DNA of 38,699 nt from Hoylesella shahii DSM 15611 = JCM 12083 (GTDB lineage: Bacteria > Bacteroidota > Bacteroidia > Bacteroidales > Bacteroidaceae), in the NCBI RefSeq assembly GCF_000613445.1, contig NZ_BAIZ01000032.1, forward strand, positions 1-38,699, written 5' to 3'. The notes beneath the pieces are model-generated. The model was not told the DNA's origin. It saw only the letters and a list, made by a program, of their open reading frames with translations, and did not search any database. The translations under genes and the position numbers were made by a program. Shown here piece by piece: positions 1 through 10,066 of the stretch. The number at the start of each line of letters is the position of its first letter. Within the stretch, counting starts at the first letter, position 1.

Positions 1-372
1 GACCCTAGGGTGTGGCAGGTCTTCACCAAGGTGCTCTACGGCAAAGTGTTTGCCGATAAGGGCTACATCAAGCAAGAGTTCTTTGAGAACCTCTTCAACC
101 AAGGCATCCATCTCGTTCACGGGCTCAAATCAAACATGAAAAACAAGCTTATGCCCTTGTGGGACAAGATGATGCTGCGCAAGCGATATATAATAGAATG
201 CATCAACGAACTGCTCAAGAACAAGGCCAACCTTGTACATTCACGCCATCGCTCCGTACATAACTTCCTTATGAATCTCTGTGCGGCATTGGCTGCATAC
301 TGTTTCTTCGACAATAAGCCAGAGGCACTGCCTGTGCGCATTGAAAAGACTAGGCAATTGGAACTATTCTAA
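1..372 (+). mobile_element. IS982-family transposase, C-terminal part (5' end outside window)
   Basis: The reading frame is open at the left edge, so the start lies upstream. The visible ~120 residues match the C-terminal half of IS982-family DDE transposases. They include a FADKGYI motif holding a catalytic Asp, the NMKNKLMPLWDKMMLRKRY block, a downstream YIIE Glu that would complete the triad, and the family-typical HSRHRS...NF tail. The frame ends normally with no internal damage, so this is probably the 3' end of a complete element cut by the window. The sequence TTATCCCGAACTGGCGT just after the stop (about 381-397) may lie at the right terminal repeat, but the left end is not visible, so the boundary is not proven. 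Confidence 0.85.
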
Positions 373-551
373 GCAAACCCTTATCCCGAACTGGCGTAGA
401 TACCTATAAACCAATTAGCGATGTACAGGAAAAATGCAAACAATAAACAACATGACATAAACGCTATAACAACCAATTGAGGTTAGAAAAACATCCGTCG
501 CCCCCCCCGTGAGCATGTAGCATCCCCCTCGACCGATAACAGCACAATAAA

Positions 552-600
552 GGCGCGCAAGACAAGTGGCTATATAAACCAGAAACTTGCCATGCGCGCC
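552..600 (-). terminator. Long hairpin terminating the minus-strand SusCD-1 operon
   Basis: GGCGCGC (552-558) pairs with GCGCGCC (594-600). Inside it, CAAGT (563-567) pairs with ACTTG (585-589), and TGG pairs with CCA closer to the loop. Read on the minus strand the hairpin starts 42 bases beyond the stop of the last operon gene and is followed by TTTATT, as expected for an intrinsic terminator. Confidence 0.7.
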
Positions 601-641
601 AACAAAGTTAGGCAGCTGCCAGTGAAAAAGCTAAACAGCCA

Positions 642-1718
642 CTACGGTTTGCGAGTAAGTTTGGGTTGTACAAACACCTCGCCAATGCCACGAAAAGCAC
701 CCAAAACAGGTTTCGTGTCCGAGTAACGGTTCCATCCATACGAAGAGAACGTTTGTTCAGAAGCAATTTTCTGCGCCTCTTTAAACACCAGTTCGCCCTT
801 GTCGTTGATGGCCAGTAACACACTTTCTTGTGTTCCGTTAATAGCCGTTTCGTGTCCCTTTCTAAAGTCGTCGGCCACAATCACCGTGATGAGATATTCG
901 AAAACGCCAGTCTGAACCTCATTTTTGCCAACAATCTTACCGTTTTTCATGTCAAAACCTTTGCCAGGCGTGAACGTAACGGGCCAAACATATTGGTTGT
1001 CTACGATGAAGTTAGCTGTGGTTTTGCTAGTAGCCACGATTCGCACATCAGAGGTTCTCTCCTCTAAGTTTCTATCGGGCTTTCTCATCATGGCCGTTTG
1101 TAGATATTCGCCTTCAACATCAGCCAGCGACGCTTGCACCACTTTGAGCGAGTCGGTAAGGCCAACAGCCTTTGCCATCACCCATCCCACACGTGGTTTA
1201 CCCGTATTGTTTTCGGCAACTTTAACGGTAATAACCTCGCCTTTTTGTTCAACAGTAATCCAATTACCAGTGGTGCTGTAGTCAACAGCTACATTAGATA
1301 AGGCAATGAGTTTTTTCTCGATGGGTTCGTCGCCCGTATAGATATCCTCTCCAGTGGGCAAACCAAAGGAGATGCCCTCTTGTTGCACGTTGATAAGTAT
1401 GGAGTCGCCCTGTTGATTTTTCACCACCAACAGGGTGTTTCTCGATTGAGGGTTGGTGTTGGTCTCGGCAGTGAGCAAGATGGTTTCGGCCTTAGTTGTT
1501 ACTTTAAGCCATGCATCTTGCGCATAAGCCATAGCAGGCTGAGAGGCCATGATTACCTCTTGTGTGCCACCCACCACGCCAAAGGCAGTTTGAGCCCTAA
1601 CCACATCAAGTCCGCTAGCATATTGGGGCAATTCTTTATCGCCGCTACAAGCCGCAGCAAGGATGATGGCAGTCACCATCATTATCATAGATATGCACTT
1701 GTTCATAGTTGTTATCAT
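642..1718 (-). CDS. BACON-domain lipoprotein, last gene of SusCD-1 operon
   Basis: A 358-residue predicted outer-membrane lipoprotein. A hydrophobic signal ends in the lipobox AAAC (Cys24). Two BACON-like beta-sandwich segments follow, roughly residues 35-115 and 120-200, each with the W[LI]xV...TxxxNxxxxxR pattern of that family. The C-terminal ~150 residues are not recognised. The start overlaps the stop of the DUF4302 gene by four bases (ATGA), implying translational coupling; an in-frame ATG 12 bases later (1706) would give an equally good signal peptide. BACON domains usually bind glycans, mucin or act as spacers on surface lipoproteins. The ligand here is unknown, but the operon position suggests an accessory surface subunit of the importer. 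Confidence 0.8.
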   Translation of the reverse strand: MITTMNKCISMIMMVTAIILAAACSGDKELPQYASGLDVVRAQTAFGVVGGTQEVIMASQPAMAYAQDAWLKVTTKAETILLTAETNTNPQSRNTLLVVKNQQGDSILINVQQEGISFGLPTGEDIYTGDEPIEKKLIALSNVAVDYSTTGNWITVEQKGEVITVKVAENNTGKPRVGWVMAKAVGLTDSLKVVQASLADVEGEYLQTAMMRKPDRNLEERTSDVRIVATSKTTANFIVDNQYVWPVTFTPGKGFDMKNGKIVGKNEVQTGVFEYLITVIVADDFRKGHETAINGTQESVLLAINDKGELVFKEAQKIASEQTFSSYGWNRYSDTKPVLGAFRGIGEVFVQPKLTRKP

Positions 1719-3004
1719 TTCGTTTTCGTCATGTATTGAATTTTAGGGAGCGTAAAGGCAAAGACATATCCGCCTTCAGCGTTAAGGATGGGTTGCAAGT
1801 CTTCGCCGTAAGCAACGCCAAAGAACGAGTCAACGGCGTGTCCCGAAATCTGTCCGCTGTCTTCAGCATCGGCGCGTTCGGTGTCTTCGTTCCAGGTAAA
1901 ATACATGCTTCCCTTGCCCTCACCAAAGAGTTTGTTCTCTTGTTGCGATGCAGGTATGAGTACAATACCAGCAGGATACTTGTAGGTTGGGTCGATAACG
2001 GGCTGTCCGGGCAGTTCAATGCGTCCAGTGGCAGGGTCGTAAGTAAGCTGTAACTCGTAGGTAACGTTGTTTATATGCAGCTTACCATTGAGTGTGTTTT
2101 GCGCCGAGCCTTGTTCCAGCGTGAGCGTTATGCGTCTTCTAATGCTCGTTTTGAGTGTCCATTCGCCCACCCAGAAGTCTAGTGATTTATGGCTCTTAGG
2201 CACAAATTGCACTAATTTGAGGTTGTTATCGGTAAGCGATTTTTCGTTTTCGTCCCATACAAAGTTACTGTATTGCTTGTTGCCAATGGTGATGGGTTGG
2301 CCCAAAACGATGCCTGTGGCAGTGGTGCAATAGGGCACATCCCATGTGGTTTGTCCCAATTTAAGGGTAAGTCGCCTAATTGAAGGGTCGAAAGAGGCTT
2401 GTGTAAGGGTGTCGTTTCCTTGTATCACGTTGTAGGTTGTAACCTCCATACCAGCCTTAACATTGATAATTCCCAACATATATTCCTCCCAACTAGCCTC
2501 TTTAGGCATGGGCGTAAGCACCATTTTGTTTTTCCATTTGCGGCCTTGCAGCACCACACTATCGGCATTAGCGTTAAGAATAGAAAACTCGTAGTCGCCT
2601 TGAACGCCGTCGGGATTTCCCAACCAAGGTTCAGCAAGAGGGTGAATAACTTTGTTGTAGACGTTGAACGAGAGCATCGGTCCTTGGTCTTTTACCACGG
2701 CATATTCAGATGTTGCTTGTTCTTCGGGGTCTAAAACGTCGCCCATTGCAGTTACATGTCCGTTTTTAAACTTTAACAACAGCGTGTATCCGCCATAGCT
2801 ATAGTTTTTACCTGCATAGTATTGCAGCACCCATCCGTTGTCGGCCGACTCAAGAATTTGGGTGTAATCCTCAACACTTTTGTCTATTCGTTGTGCAGCA
2901 GGCAGGTCGAAAGTGGTGTCGTTGTCGTGCAAACACGATTGCATGGCAAGTGCCATCACCACAGCGAAGAATAGGAAATATGCTTTTTTCATTTGCTTAT
3001 TCAT
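1715..3004 (-). CDS. DUF4302 family lipoprotein
   Basis: A 429-residue predicted lipoprotein with lipobox MQSC (Cys24), possibly starting at the second Met (2992). The body has the hallmarks of DUF4302 proteins of Bacteroidetes: an early YTQILESADNGWVLQYY block and a YGGYTLLLKFKNG strand segment around residues 45-80, followed by long beta-rich sequence. The molecular function of the family is not known. It lies 41 bases after the metallopeptidase gene and overlaps the BACON gene by four bases. From memory, genes of this family often sit beside SusCD pairs and zinc peptidase lipoproteins of the type seen here, so a role in surface capture of the same ligand is a reasonable inference. Confidence 0.82.
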   Translation of the reverse strand: MNKQMKKAYFLFFAVVMALAMQSCLHDNDTTFDLPAAQRIDKSVEDYTQILESADNGWVLQYYAGKNYSYGGYTLLLKFKNGHVTAMGDVLDPEEQATSEYAVVKDQGPMLSFNVYNKVIHPLAEPWLGNPDGVQGDYEFSILNANADSVVLQGRKWKNKMVLTPMPKEASWEEYMLGIINVKAGMEVTTYNVIQGNDTLTQASFDPSIRRLTLKLGQTTWDVPYCTTATGIVLGQPITIGNKQYSNFVWDENEKSLTDNNLKLVQFVPKSHKSLDFWVGEWTLKTSIRRRITLTLEQGSAQNTLNGKLHINNVTYELQLTYDPATGRIELPGQPVIDPTYKYPAGIVLIPASQQENKLFGEGKGSMYFTWNEDTERADAEDSGQISGHAVDSFFGVAYGEDLQPILNAEGGYVFAFTLPKIQYMTKTK

Positions 3005-3045
3005 TTACTTCATTAATGTTGTTAATGTGCATCAGTGCGCGTTTG

Positions 3046-3933
3046 TTATTCAAAGCTCTCAAGGTTGAGTGTTTCGATTTTGCCTCCCCTTCGTAGAATG
3101 TCGTTGCGTAGCAAGTCGATATCAGCATCCCAGGCCGTTTTCATGTAATCGCGCACCATTTTGAGTTTTCTGTTGATGATGCTTTTGCCCTTTGTTCCGG
3201 CAACGGTAAGGATGTCGTTCCATTCTTGTGGCGTTCTCGTAACATACTTGGCGTACATTTCGGCAAAGTCTTCGGCAGGGTTTTCCATTGAATATGCCGA
3301 AACGAATCCCTGCTTTTGCGCCTGCCTATCAGACCAGGTGGTCCAGTTACCGCTGAGATAATCTGCACGCGAAATATTGTCGTACGACTCGTCGTAGGGT
3401 TTCTTTTGGTTCAAGATGTGCATAAACTCGTGGTGCATGGTGTGAAAATAGAAGGTGGTCATGCTGCTATAATCTTTCAGCACATCGGCAGTAAGAGCGT
3501 TAACCTTGGTAAGTGTCACCTTATAACCGCCTTCGGCACTACCCAGCACCTCGCTATTATGTCGGGTATAACCCGGAATGCCCACGGTGATAATGATGCG
3601 TGGAGCGTTTTCTTTAATAAAGTCGAGGCCAACGATTTGGGCATAGGGGTCGAACCACATAAACTTGGTGATGATAGCCAGCTTAGCAGCCTTAGCCGAA
3701 TCGGCAGGAACGAAGTTATACGATTTATCGGTCTCTTCAGTTTTGAGGCGATATTGAAAGTCGACATTGTATGGCATGGTGTAGTTTTTGTACAGCCATT
3801 GGTCGAAAGGATTTCGTTTTTGCTCCTTTGTAGTAAATATGGAGTCGCCGGTTAGTTTGTCATCGTTGCACGAAGACACGAGTGCGCCACTGCAAGCAAG
3901 GGCGATAACGGCCAGATATAAATACTTTTTCAT
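3046..3933 (-). CDS. Putative zinc-binding metallopeptidase lipoprotein (HEFMH)
   Basis: A 295-residue lipoprotein with lipobox VSSC (Cys22). The zinc-peptidase motif HEFMH is at residues 168-172, within HHEFMHILNQ. A downstream NPAEDFAEMYAKYV segment probably gives the third, acidic zinc ligand, as in gluzincin-like families. Length and motif order fit the Bacteroidetes 'putative zinc-binding metallo-peptidase' lipoproteins that accompany SusCD operons. It follows SusD after 36 bases and precedes DUF4302 by 41 bases. It is predicted to act on the cell surface, cutting peptide or glycoprotein ligands before import. The HExxH motif is seen directly; the third ligand, substrate and location are inferred. 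Confidence 0.85.
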   Translation of the reverse strand: MKKYLYLAVIALACSGALVSSCNDDKLTGDSIFTTKEQKRNPFDQWLYKNYTMPYNVDFQYRLKTEETDKSYNFVPADSAKAAKLAIITKFMWFDPYAQIVGLDFIKENAPRIIITVGIPGYTRHNSEVLGSAEGGYKVTLTKVNALTADVLKDYSSMTTFYFHTMHHEFMHILNQKKPYDESYDNISRADYLSGNWTTWSDRQAQKQGFVSAYSMENPAEDFAEMYAKYVTRTPQEWNDILTVAGTKGKSIINRKLKMVRDYMKTAWDADIDLLRNDILRRGGKIETLNLESFE

Positions 3934-3969
3934 GAGTTTATGCTGTTTATTTGTTACGTGGATTGGGCG

Positions 3970-5522
3970 TTACTCCAGCGATATAACGTCTTGGGGCAGT
4001 TGTATGGCCAATCGTGGGTCGCCAGTTTTCATCGAGTCGGTAACGGCAGTAACATTCGATTGCACGTCTACCTGTCTGCGATACATGGTAATGCCATATC
4101 GTTTCACGTCTTGCAATCGAAAACCTTCGTGCATAGTAAGCAGTCGACGCAGCTGCAAGATGCATTGCAAGAGCGGTTCTTGCGTGGTTTTTTCGATAGT
4201 GAAGAGCGGGTTTAGCGCTTTTTTAGGCGTGGGTTTTGTGGGTGTGTAATAAGCCAGTGAACCATAGAAGTCAACAATTTCGTCGAGTGTTAATTGCGTT
4301 TTTTTCTTGGTAAACACCGACAGTTCGGCATTGATGTCGTTCACGGCTTATCGTATTGGCCAGAAAGGGCGTAGGCTTCGGCACGTTCAAGCAGCGTGGC
4401 ATCGGTGTTAAACACAGCAAACTCGCTGTAAGGGATGCCAATACCAGCCGACACATCTAGCACACGGGGAACATAAGGAATTTTGCGCAGCGCGTATTTA
4501 GACACGCCGTTGTTGTAAGTAACACTATAAAGCATTTCGTTTCCGCTGTCGCCCCAGGGTCCAGCAGCCTGCAAAGTTTCTGTTTTGCTAAGCAGTTGTC
4601 CGTGTGCATACTTACTACCCAAAAGTGTGGGTATGCTAATCACGCCCCATTCGGAGGGTACGGGCAGTAACAGGATGTTGGCATTGTTGCTAGCCATTAC
4701 AAAAGCATTGGGCTGAACGTTTCCGCTTGGGCCAAGACGGTTCCATTCGGTCCAGTTTCTTAGCACATCGGTGGGTTGTTCGCCCAGCACCAAGTCGGCG
4801 TATTTCACCGCCTTATCATATTGTTGTGCATAGAGATAGAAGCGTGTTGCGAAGGCATAGGCAGCCTGTTTGGTGAAATGGAACTTAGGTCGAGCGTACT
4901 TAGTGCCAACCAATTCGAGACCTTGCAGCAAGTCTTTTTCGATGTTGTTGTAGAGTTGTGCCAGGGTGCCCCGTTCAATGAGTCGTCCCACCACCTTCTC
5001 GGGTTCGGTGGGGTAGGCCAGTCCCAAGTTGTTTTGTGCTGTAGTTTTGTCGTAGGCTTGGCAAAAAACGGTAGACAATTGGAACATGGCGAAGGCCCTA
5101 CAAAGCAGAGCTTCGCCCATTTGAGCGTCGTAATCGTGCGCGTTGTTCACGCTATTGATGTGCGCGATAGCCTCGTTGGCGGTAGCCACCGCCGTGTAAT
5201 GTGCCTCCCATAGTTGGTAAGGCGTTTCGGCATTGCGCACCTCGTCGATGTCTTTCCATTGATAAGCCTGCTCCTGAAACCTGTCGAACGCGCTCCAAGT
5301 GCTGTGCATTTGTTCGTCGGTGTTGTCAGAATACATCTCGGTTAGGTAAGCAGGGTGTGCCGCGGGATAAGCGCTAACCAGTAATTGGCTAACCTCAGAA
5401 GAGGTTTTTAGGTCCATGCGACTATCAGGATACTTGTTTAAGAAGTCGTTGCACGAAGCCAAAGCAAGCGAAGCCACAGCCAGTGGCAGGGCAGCTATAT
5501 ATTTATTGCGAATTATATTCAT
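3970..5522 (-). pseudogene. RagB/SusD family lipoprotein (SusD-1), split by a 1-base frameshift
   Basis: A surface substrate-binding partner of the adjacent SusC. The first frame (5522 to 4341) has lipobox LASC (Cys24), a typical NDFLNKYPDS start and tetratricopeptide-like helices. It stops after ALSGQYDKP. The remainder (4344 to 3970), starting NDINAELSVF, is clearly the missing C-terminal SusD region. Adding one base near 4345-4350 (AAGCC to AAGGCC in gene sense) joins the parts into a 517-residue protein, normal for the family. The gene begins five bases after the SusC stop. Either the strain carries a broken SusD or the sequence has a one-base deletion error; the intact flanking codons favour the latter. 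Confidence 0.88.
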
Positions 5523-5527
5523 AGCTT

Positions 5528-8500
5528 TTAAAGTCCGAGTTTAACTGTAAGAGTGAATTGTTTGGGCATAGGCGAGGCCACACCACCAACGTTATAAAAT
5601 TCGGGGTCTTGGCCATTAAGTCGCTTATCGGCATAAAGCAAGAAGAGATTGGTGGCTTGCAGCTTGAGCGACATGTTTTTTACTACGGCCTTTTGGAACC
5701 ATTTAGCGGGCATATCATAGCCCAACGACACCTCTTTAAGGCGTACGAAGTCGCCTTTAGCAATGCGTAGGTTGGTGTAGTTGTAGGCGTTATAGCCCAG
5801 TCTGAGGCTAGTGTTGGCCATATATTGTGCCTTTGAGAGTATGCCAGGGACGTTCGTTTGGGTTTCTTCTCCGGCTTTTGTCCATCTATTTTTAAAGGTG
5901 TTGGTCATCGAAACCAGGTCGTTATAGCGTGCACGGAACTTAGGATCGAGGCGTACAACATTGCCGAAGGCGTAAGTAACAAACACATTGAGTCTGAAAC
6001 CGCGGTAAGTGAATACGTTACCGATAGAGCCTGTGTGGAGAGGATCGGTTGAACCTTCGTATTTTAGGAAGTCGGTGAGCGTTCTTTCTTGGAAATTGAT
6101 GTCGTCGGAGGTTATCATTCCCTTTTCGTTGAGCACCATGGGTATTCCCTCGTTGTTGATTCCAATAAAGGGGATAGAGAACAACGAGCGAGCGGGATAG
6201 CCCTTTTTGGCAAATCCACTGCCGCTAACCAGACTCATAACATTGCCTTGATTGAAGAGTTTTGTAATATTGGTGTTGGCGTAGGCATAGATAAAGTTTG
6301 TTGTCCACGAAAAGTTTTTGGTTTTCGTATTTACCGAGGAGATGCTCAATTCCACACCATTCGAGTTCATTTCGGCCACGTTGGCAGCGCGTATGATTTG
6401 TCCGCCCAGTCCAGGAGACACCATCGGACCAATCTCATCGAAGTTTCTACGGGTGTAATAATCGAAGGTAATGCCTAGTCGGTTGTTCCAAAGCGATGCA
6501 TCGAAACCCAAGTTCAGTTCGTTTTTCTTTTCGTAGGTGAGGTTGGTATTAGCCAATTCGTAGATTTCGAGTTGGGGTTCTTGGTCTTCGGCAAACAGTC
6601 TGAAGGGGTTAGACGCCTTGATGATGGCCGTGGAATTGGCGTAAGACGCATCGGGAGGCGTACCCGTAAGGCTGTACGAAGCGCGCAAGGTGAGCCGTGA
6701 AAGAGGCGAAAGGCGGTTGAACCATTCCTCTTCGTGCATGTTCCAAGCGCCCGATACGTTCCATGTGGGCATCCAACGGGCGTTAGAGTCGCGCCCCATC
6801 TGGTTAGAACCTTCATATCTCAGCGTGCCATTAAAAACGTAACGGCCCTTATAACTATAAGTGGCGTTGCCGTAGAAGGCCACACTTCTAGAGTTGGTAG
6901 GCGTAATCATATAATAGGTGTTGCCTGCTTCTACCGCTTGTTTAAAATATTGGTAGATGTAGAAAGGCACTTGTCCGGCATCGTAACGCAGTCCTGTGCC
7001 CTCGAAAGTGTTGCGCTGACGTTCGATACTCTTAATTTCCATACCTGCAAAGAGGTTCATGATGTGCTTCTCTGCAAAGGTATGATTATAGTTTGCTGTG
7101 GTGCGGATGTCGAAATCAGTCATCCTATTATCGCCTTTATGGTACAATCCGCCATAGGGAAGCACCGGCATGGGAAGCACATAGGGATTAGAGGGGTCGG
7201 TATAAAGGTACTTATTGGCTTCGCGAATGATGCCGTTAGACATGGCACGATAGGCAAGAGCTTGATTAGAATTGTCCTTTACATTGTGCTCTTGCGTAGA
7301 AGTCATGTACTTAAATGCACCCAAAGCCGATAGTTCCAGTCCCTTTATGGGTTTGTATTTCAGTTCTAATTGAAACTTAGCATCAATTACATTCAAGTCG
7401 ATATAGTTGTTGTTTAACTCGTTGAAGATGTTAAACGGAGCGAAGTTTGCCAAGTAATATTCGTTGGGGTCGAGCACTCTAGAAGTGTTACTTGCATAAG
7501 AATAGGGGTTGATGTCGAAGTCGCGCTTCACCTCTCCGCCCACAACGTCAACGTCTTGACCTAGCGTTCCGGGTGCGCGCTGCTTGCGATAGGCTGCGCC
7601 ACCAATAAGGTTAAGCGAGAGATTATCGGTTAGATGCTGTGTTAGGTTTAGGTTAATGGTGTAGCGGTTAACGTTACTTTGTTTGTACCACCCTGGATCA
7701 ATCATCGCACTTAACGAAGCATAGTAATTAGAAGTTTGCGTTCCGCCGCTCAAACTAATAGAGTGGTTTTGCATGATGTTCGACGAAAACAGTTGGTCGA
7801 ACCAGTTAGTATTTCTAAATTCGGCGGCTTGCAAATAGCGGTTTTTAGCTTCAGTGGTGTTGTCTAGTGCAAACCTACCAGTGGTTTTGTTATACTTATT
7901 AAGTAGTTCGTACATTTTTCCGTACACACCATATTCGCTTCCGTTAAGCACTTCCGAGAAGTTGAGCCAACCTTTATCGGCCAATTCCCTGTAAATGCCC
8001 ATTTGTTCTTTAGAGTCAAGGATGTCGAAGTTGCTGTAAGAAGGCACCAAGCGAGAGGTAAACTCCCCCGTATAGCTTAGGTGTGCTTGTCCTTGCTTAC
8101 CTTTTTTGGTAGTAACCACGATAACGCCAGCCATAGCTCGCGCGCCATAAATAGAGGTAGCCGAGCCGTCTTTCAGTATTTGAAAACTCTCGATGTCGTC
8201 GGCATTAAGTCCGGCGATGGCCGATGAGATGAGCGTTTCAGGGTTTCCCGAAGCCAAATCGTCGGCACCCACGTTGGCAGCATCTTCCATAATCACACCA
8301 TCTACCACCCAAAGAGGTTTGCTACTACCGTAAATGGAGGTAGCTCCACGAACGCGAATTTTGGGAGCAGTACCAAATGTGCCACTAACATTTTGTACCG
8401 ACACGCCCGCAGCTTGCCCTTCGAGCGACCTACTGATGTCGGCCACACCGCTAAGTCGTGCTTTTTCGGCATCCACCTTGTCTGTAGCACCAGTAAAAAG

Positions 8501-8848
8501 GCGTCGGTCTGTTCGTGTAAGACCCGTTACCACCACTTCGTTAAGAACCTGCGCATTGGCCTTAAGTTCCACTTTCATGTTGGTAGAAGCCTTTAAAGTT
8601 TGGGCCACCATACCAATATAGCTCACCGTAATTTGCGGATTGTGCACGTCGGTGGTAAGAGAGAAGTGTCCGTCAATGTCGGTAACGGCTGCCGTCTTAG
8701 TGCCCACCACTGTGATAGTAGCACCAATAACGGGTTCGTTGTCGCCAAACGACACCACCGTTCCCGTGATTTTGGTTTGCGCCACAGCCGCACTTACGCA
8801 CAGCAAGAGTGTGAGCAAACACATAAGTAGTTTTTTGTTCATAAGCAT
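5528..8848 (-). CDS. SusC/RagA family TonB-linked outer-membrane receptor (SusC-1)
   Basis: An intact 1106-residue TonB-dependent receptor, the first gene of a five-gene minus-strand operon. An N-terminal signal peptide ends near AAVAQ. A CarboxypepD_reg-like domain covers about residues 25-100 (ITGTVV...GATITVVGT...TDIDGHFSL), followed by the LNEVVVTG segment typical of SusC proteins. The plug carries the SIYGSSKPLWVVDGV and ILKDGSATSIYGARAMAGV signatures. The C-terminal ~850 residues are a beta-barrel ending in FTLTVKLGL with a terminal aromatic pattern. The start may instead be the third codon (8842). Residues between WVVDGV and LNADDIESF form an insertion also found in SusC-2 but not in SusC-3, suggesting that loci 1 and 2 are related. 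Confidence 0.95.
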   Translation of the reverse strand: MLMNKKLLMCLLTLLLCVSAAVAQTKITGTVVSFGDNEPVIGATITVVGTKTAAVTDIDGHFSLTTDVHNPQITVSYIGMVAQTLKASTNMKVELKANAQVLNEVVVTGLTRTDRRLFTGATDKVDAEKARLSGVADISRSLEGQAAGVSVQNVSGTFGTAPKIRVRGATSIYGSSKPLWVVDGVIMEDAANVGADDLASGNPETLISSAIAGLNADDIESFQILKDGSATSIYGARAMAGVIVVTTKKGKQGQAHLSYTGEFTSRLVPSYSNFDILDSKEQMGIYRELADKGWLNFSEVLNGSEYGVYGKMYELLNKYNKTTGRFALDNTTEAKNRYLQAAEFRNTNWFDQLFSSNIMQNHSISLSGGTQTSNYYASLSAMIDPGWYKQSNVNRYTINLNLTQHLTDNLSLNLIGGAAYRKQRAPGTLGQDVDVVGGEVKRDFDINPYSYASNTSRVLDPNEYYLANFAPFNIFNELNNNYIDLNVIDAKFQLELKYKPIKGLELSALGAFKYMTSTQEHNVKDNSNQALAYRAMSNGIIREANKYLYTDPSNPYVLPMPVLPYGGLYHKGDNRMTDFDIRTTANYNHTFAEKHIMNLFAGMEIKSIERQRNTFEGTGLRYDAGQVPFYIYQYFKQAVEAGNTYYMITPTNSRSVAFYGNATYSYKGRYVFNGTLRYEGSNQMGRDSNARWMPTWNVSGAWNMHEEEWFNRLSPLSRLTLRASYSLTGTPPDASYANSTAIIKASNPFRLFAEDQEPQLEIYELANTNLTYEKKNELNLGFDASLWNNRLGITFDYYTRRNFDEIGPMVSPGLGGQIIRAANVAEMNSNGVELSISSVNTKTKNFSWTTNFIYAYANTNITKLFNQGNVMSLVSGSGFAKKGYPARSLFSIPFIGINNEGIPMVLNEKGMITSDDINFQERTLTDFLKYEGSTDPLHTGSIGNVFTYRGFRLNVFVTYAFGNVVRLDPKFRARYNDLVSMTNTFKNRWTKAGEETQTNVPGILSKAQYMANTSLRLGYNAYNYTNLRIAKGDFVRLKEVSLGYDMPAKWFQKAVVKNMSLKLQATNLFLLYADKRLNGQDPEFYNVGGVASPMPKQFTLTVKLGL

Positions 8849-9142
8849 TACATCGAAATTGATTTTATCTATTTAAAGGGTTGCAATAGTTTTTCAGTAA
8901 AACGCTGTTGGGTTAAGGCGTCTTTCTGCTTGTTTTATATTTATGTATTAAACGCCAAGGCTTTACTGTTTCAGCGCAATGGCGAATGTTTCAATTGGCG
9001 TAGAGCATAATCGGCGGTTGGCAAGCCGTGTTCTACAGGCGCATCGCATAGTTTGTGCATCGCTGTGGCACATCTTTTAGGGAGTTATTACAATGTGTAT
9101 GGCAAGTTTTTATTGGGCACACGCATTTTGTTTGTTAGAAGT

Positions 9143-9268
9143 CTCGTTCACTTGTTTCGCAGTTAACGCAGCTATTCGTAAGAGATGCTGTTAATATGTT
9201 CGCTCGTCTACTTGTCAGATCGTTGTTTGTTCACTCGTTCACTTATAGCTCGTTCACTTGTTCACTCG
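9143..9268. repeat. Short direct repeats CTCGTTCACTT
   Basis: CTCGTTCACTT occurs at 9143-9153, 9234-9244 and 9249-9259. The last two copies are 15 bases apart and run into further partial copies (GTTCACTCG, AACTCG). The block looks like a small degenerate tandem expansion in noncoding DNA. No function is evident. Confidence 0.6.
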
Positions 9269-9942
9269 TAACTCGTCTCCTCTTTCTTCCTATTTGGTCA
9301 ATTTTTTCAGATAATTTACTATCTTGGATTAGTAATGAACAAATGTAGTTATTTTGTGTCTATATTAAAAGAAGTTTGCTCTGAAGCCTTGATTATTTAA
9401 CAATAATTGTCTGTTATGGCTGGTTTATTATACTTTGTGTAAGGTGTTTTCTTGTTTAAATTTAATTAAGATGTAAAATAAAGACGATTATGTGTGATGC
9501 GTTTTTCATGATTTTTATTTAACTTTGCCGAGTGTGCAATTCTCACTAAAAGGCATTGGGATAGTTGTTGCAGCGAGTTGGTAGGGTAAAGGTTGATAAA
9601 ATGACTGAGCTTTTCTCGCTAATGTGCTCAAGATTTGCTGTAAGCACCATCTTCCATGCCAGTGATTATATGCTTCAATGCATGTTGGCCTGTGTATCGT
9701 GAGCCTCATGTGTAGCTCAATACATTAGAATCAAGGCAGTGCGAGTTAGATAAAGTTTCGCCAATAGTCAGCTTTTAAGGTGTTGTTTGCTTCACCTGTA
9801 TCTGTTTTCGGTTTGCTTTTTGTCTATAATTGCATACAGCAACCGGCGTGTGCTGTTGTCGTACTAGCCTTTACAAAAACAAATAGCTAGTTCTTAATGC
9901 GCATTTGTGTTACTAGAAGTTACAAAATTTCGGCTAAAACCT

Positions 9943-9992
9943 TACTTTTGCGAGGTTTGTTGTTATTTTTTGCTAACTTTTTATTACTTTTG
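9943..9992 (+). promoter_or_regulatory. Two tandem Bacteroidetes-type -7 elements upstream of the metalloprotease
   Basis: TACTTTTG occurs at 9943-9950 and again at 9985-9992, both matching the Bacteroidetes -7 consensus TAnnTTTG. A TTG at 9960-9962 lies 22 bases before the second and could serve as its -33 element. The second would start transcription near 10000, giving a leader of about 65 bases before the chosen ATG at 10067. Confidence 0.45.
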
Positions 9993-10066
9993 CACCTTAT
10001 GAATTAACGTTTCTGCCAGTTTGTTTGGCAGCTATCGTAAGAACAGCAATAACTGTTATTATAAAA

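Larger units (their letters stand above)
8849..10066. other. Divergent 1.2 kb intergenic region without genes
   Basis: This AT-rich region separates the minus-strand SusCD-1 operon from the plus-strand metalloprotease. No frame in it resembles a known protein. It contains short direct repeats of CTCGTTCACTT (9143-9268), a minus-strand TAnnTTTG-like element (CAAATGTA at 9340-9347, about 490 bases from SusC-1) and two plus-strand TACTTTTG elements near its right end. The SusC-1 promoter could not be placed confidently. Confidence 0.6.

Noticed and set aside
501..508. Run of eight C, possible phase-variation tract
   Set aside because: It lies between the IS982 end and the operon terminator, not in a gene or promoter, so slippage would have no visible target.
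4341..4344. GTGA overlap that looks like translational coupling between two SusD-1 frames
   Set aside because: The second frame is simply the C-terminal part of the same SusD; the overlap is a by-product of the frameshift.
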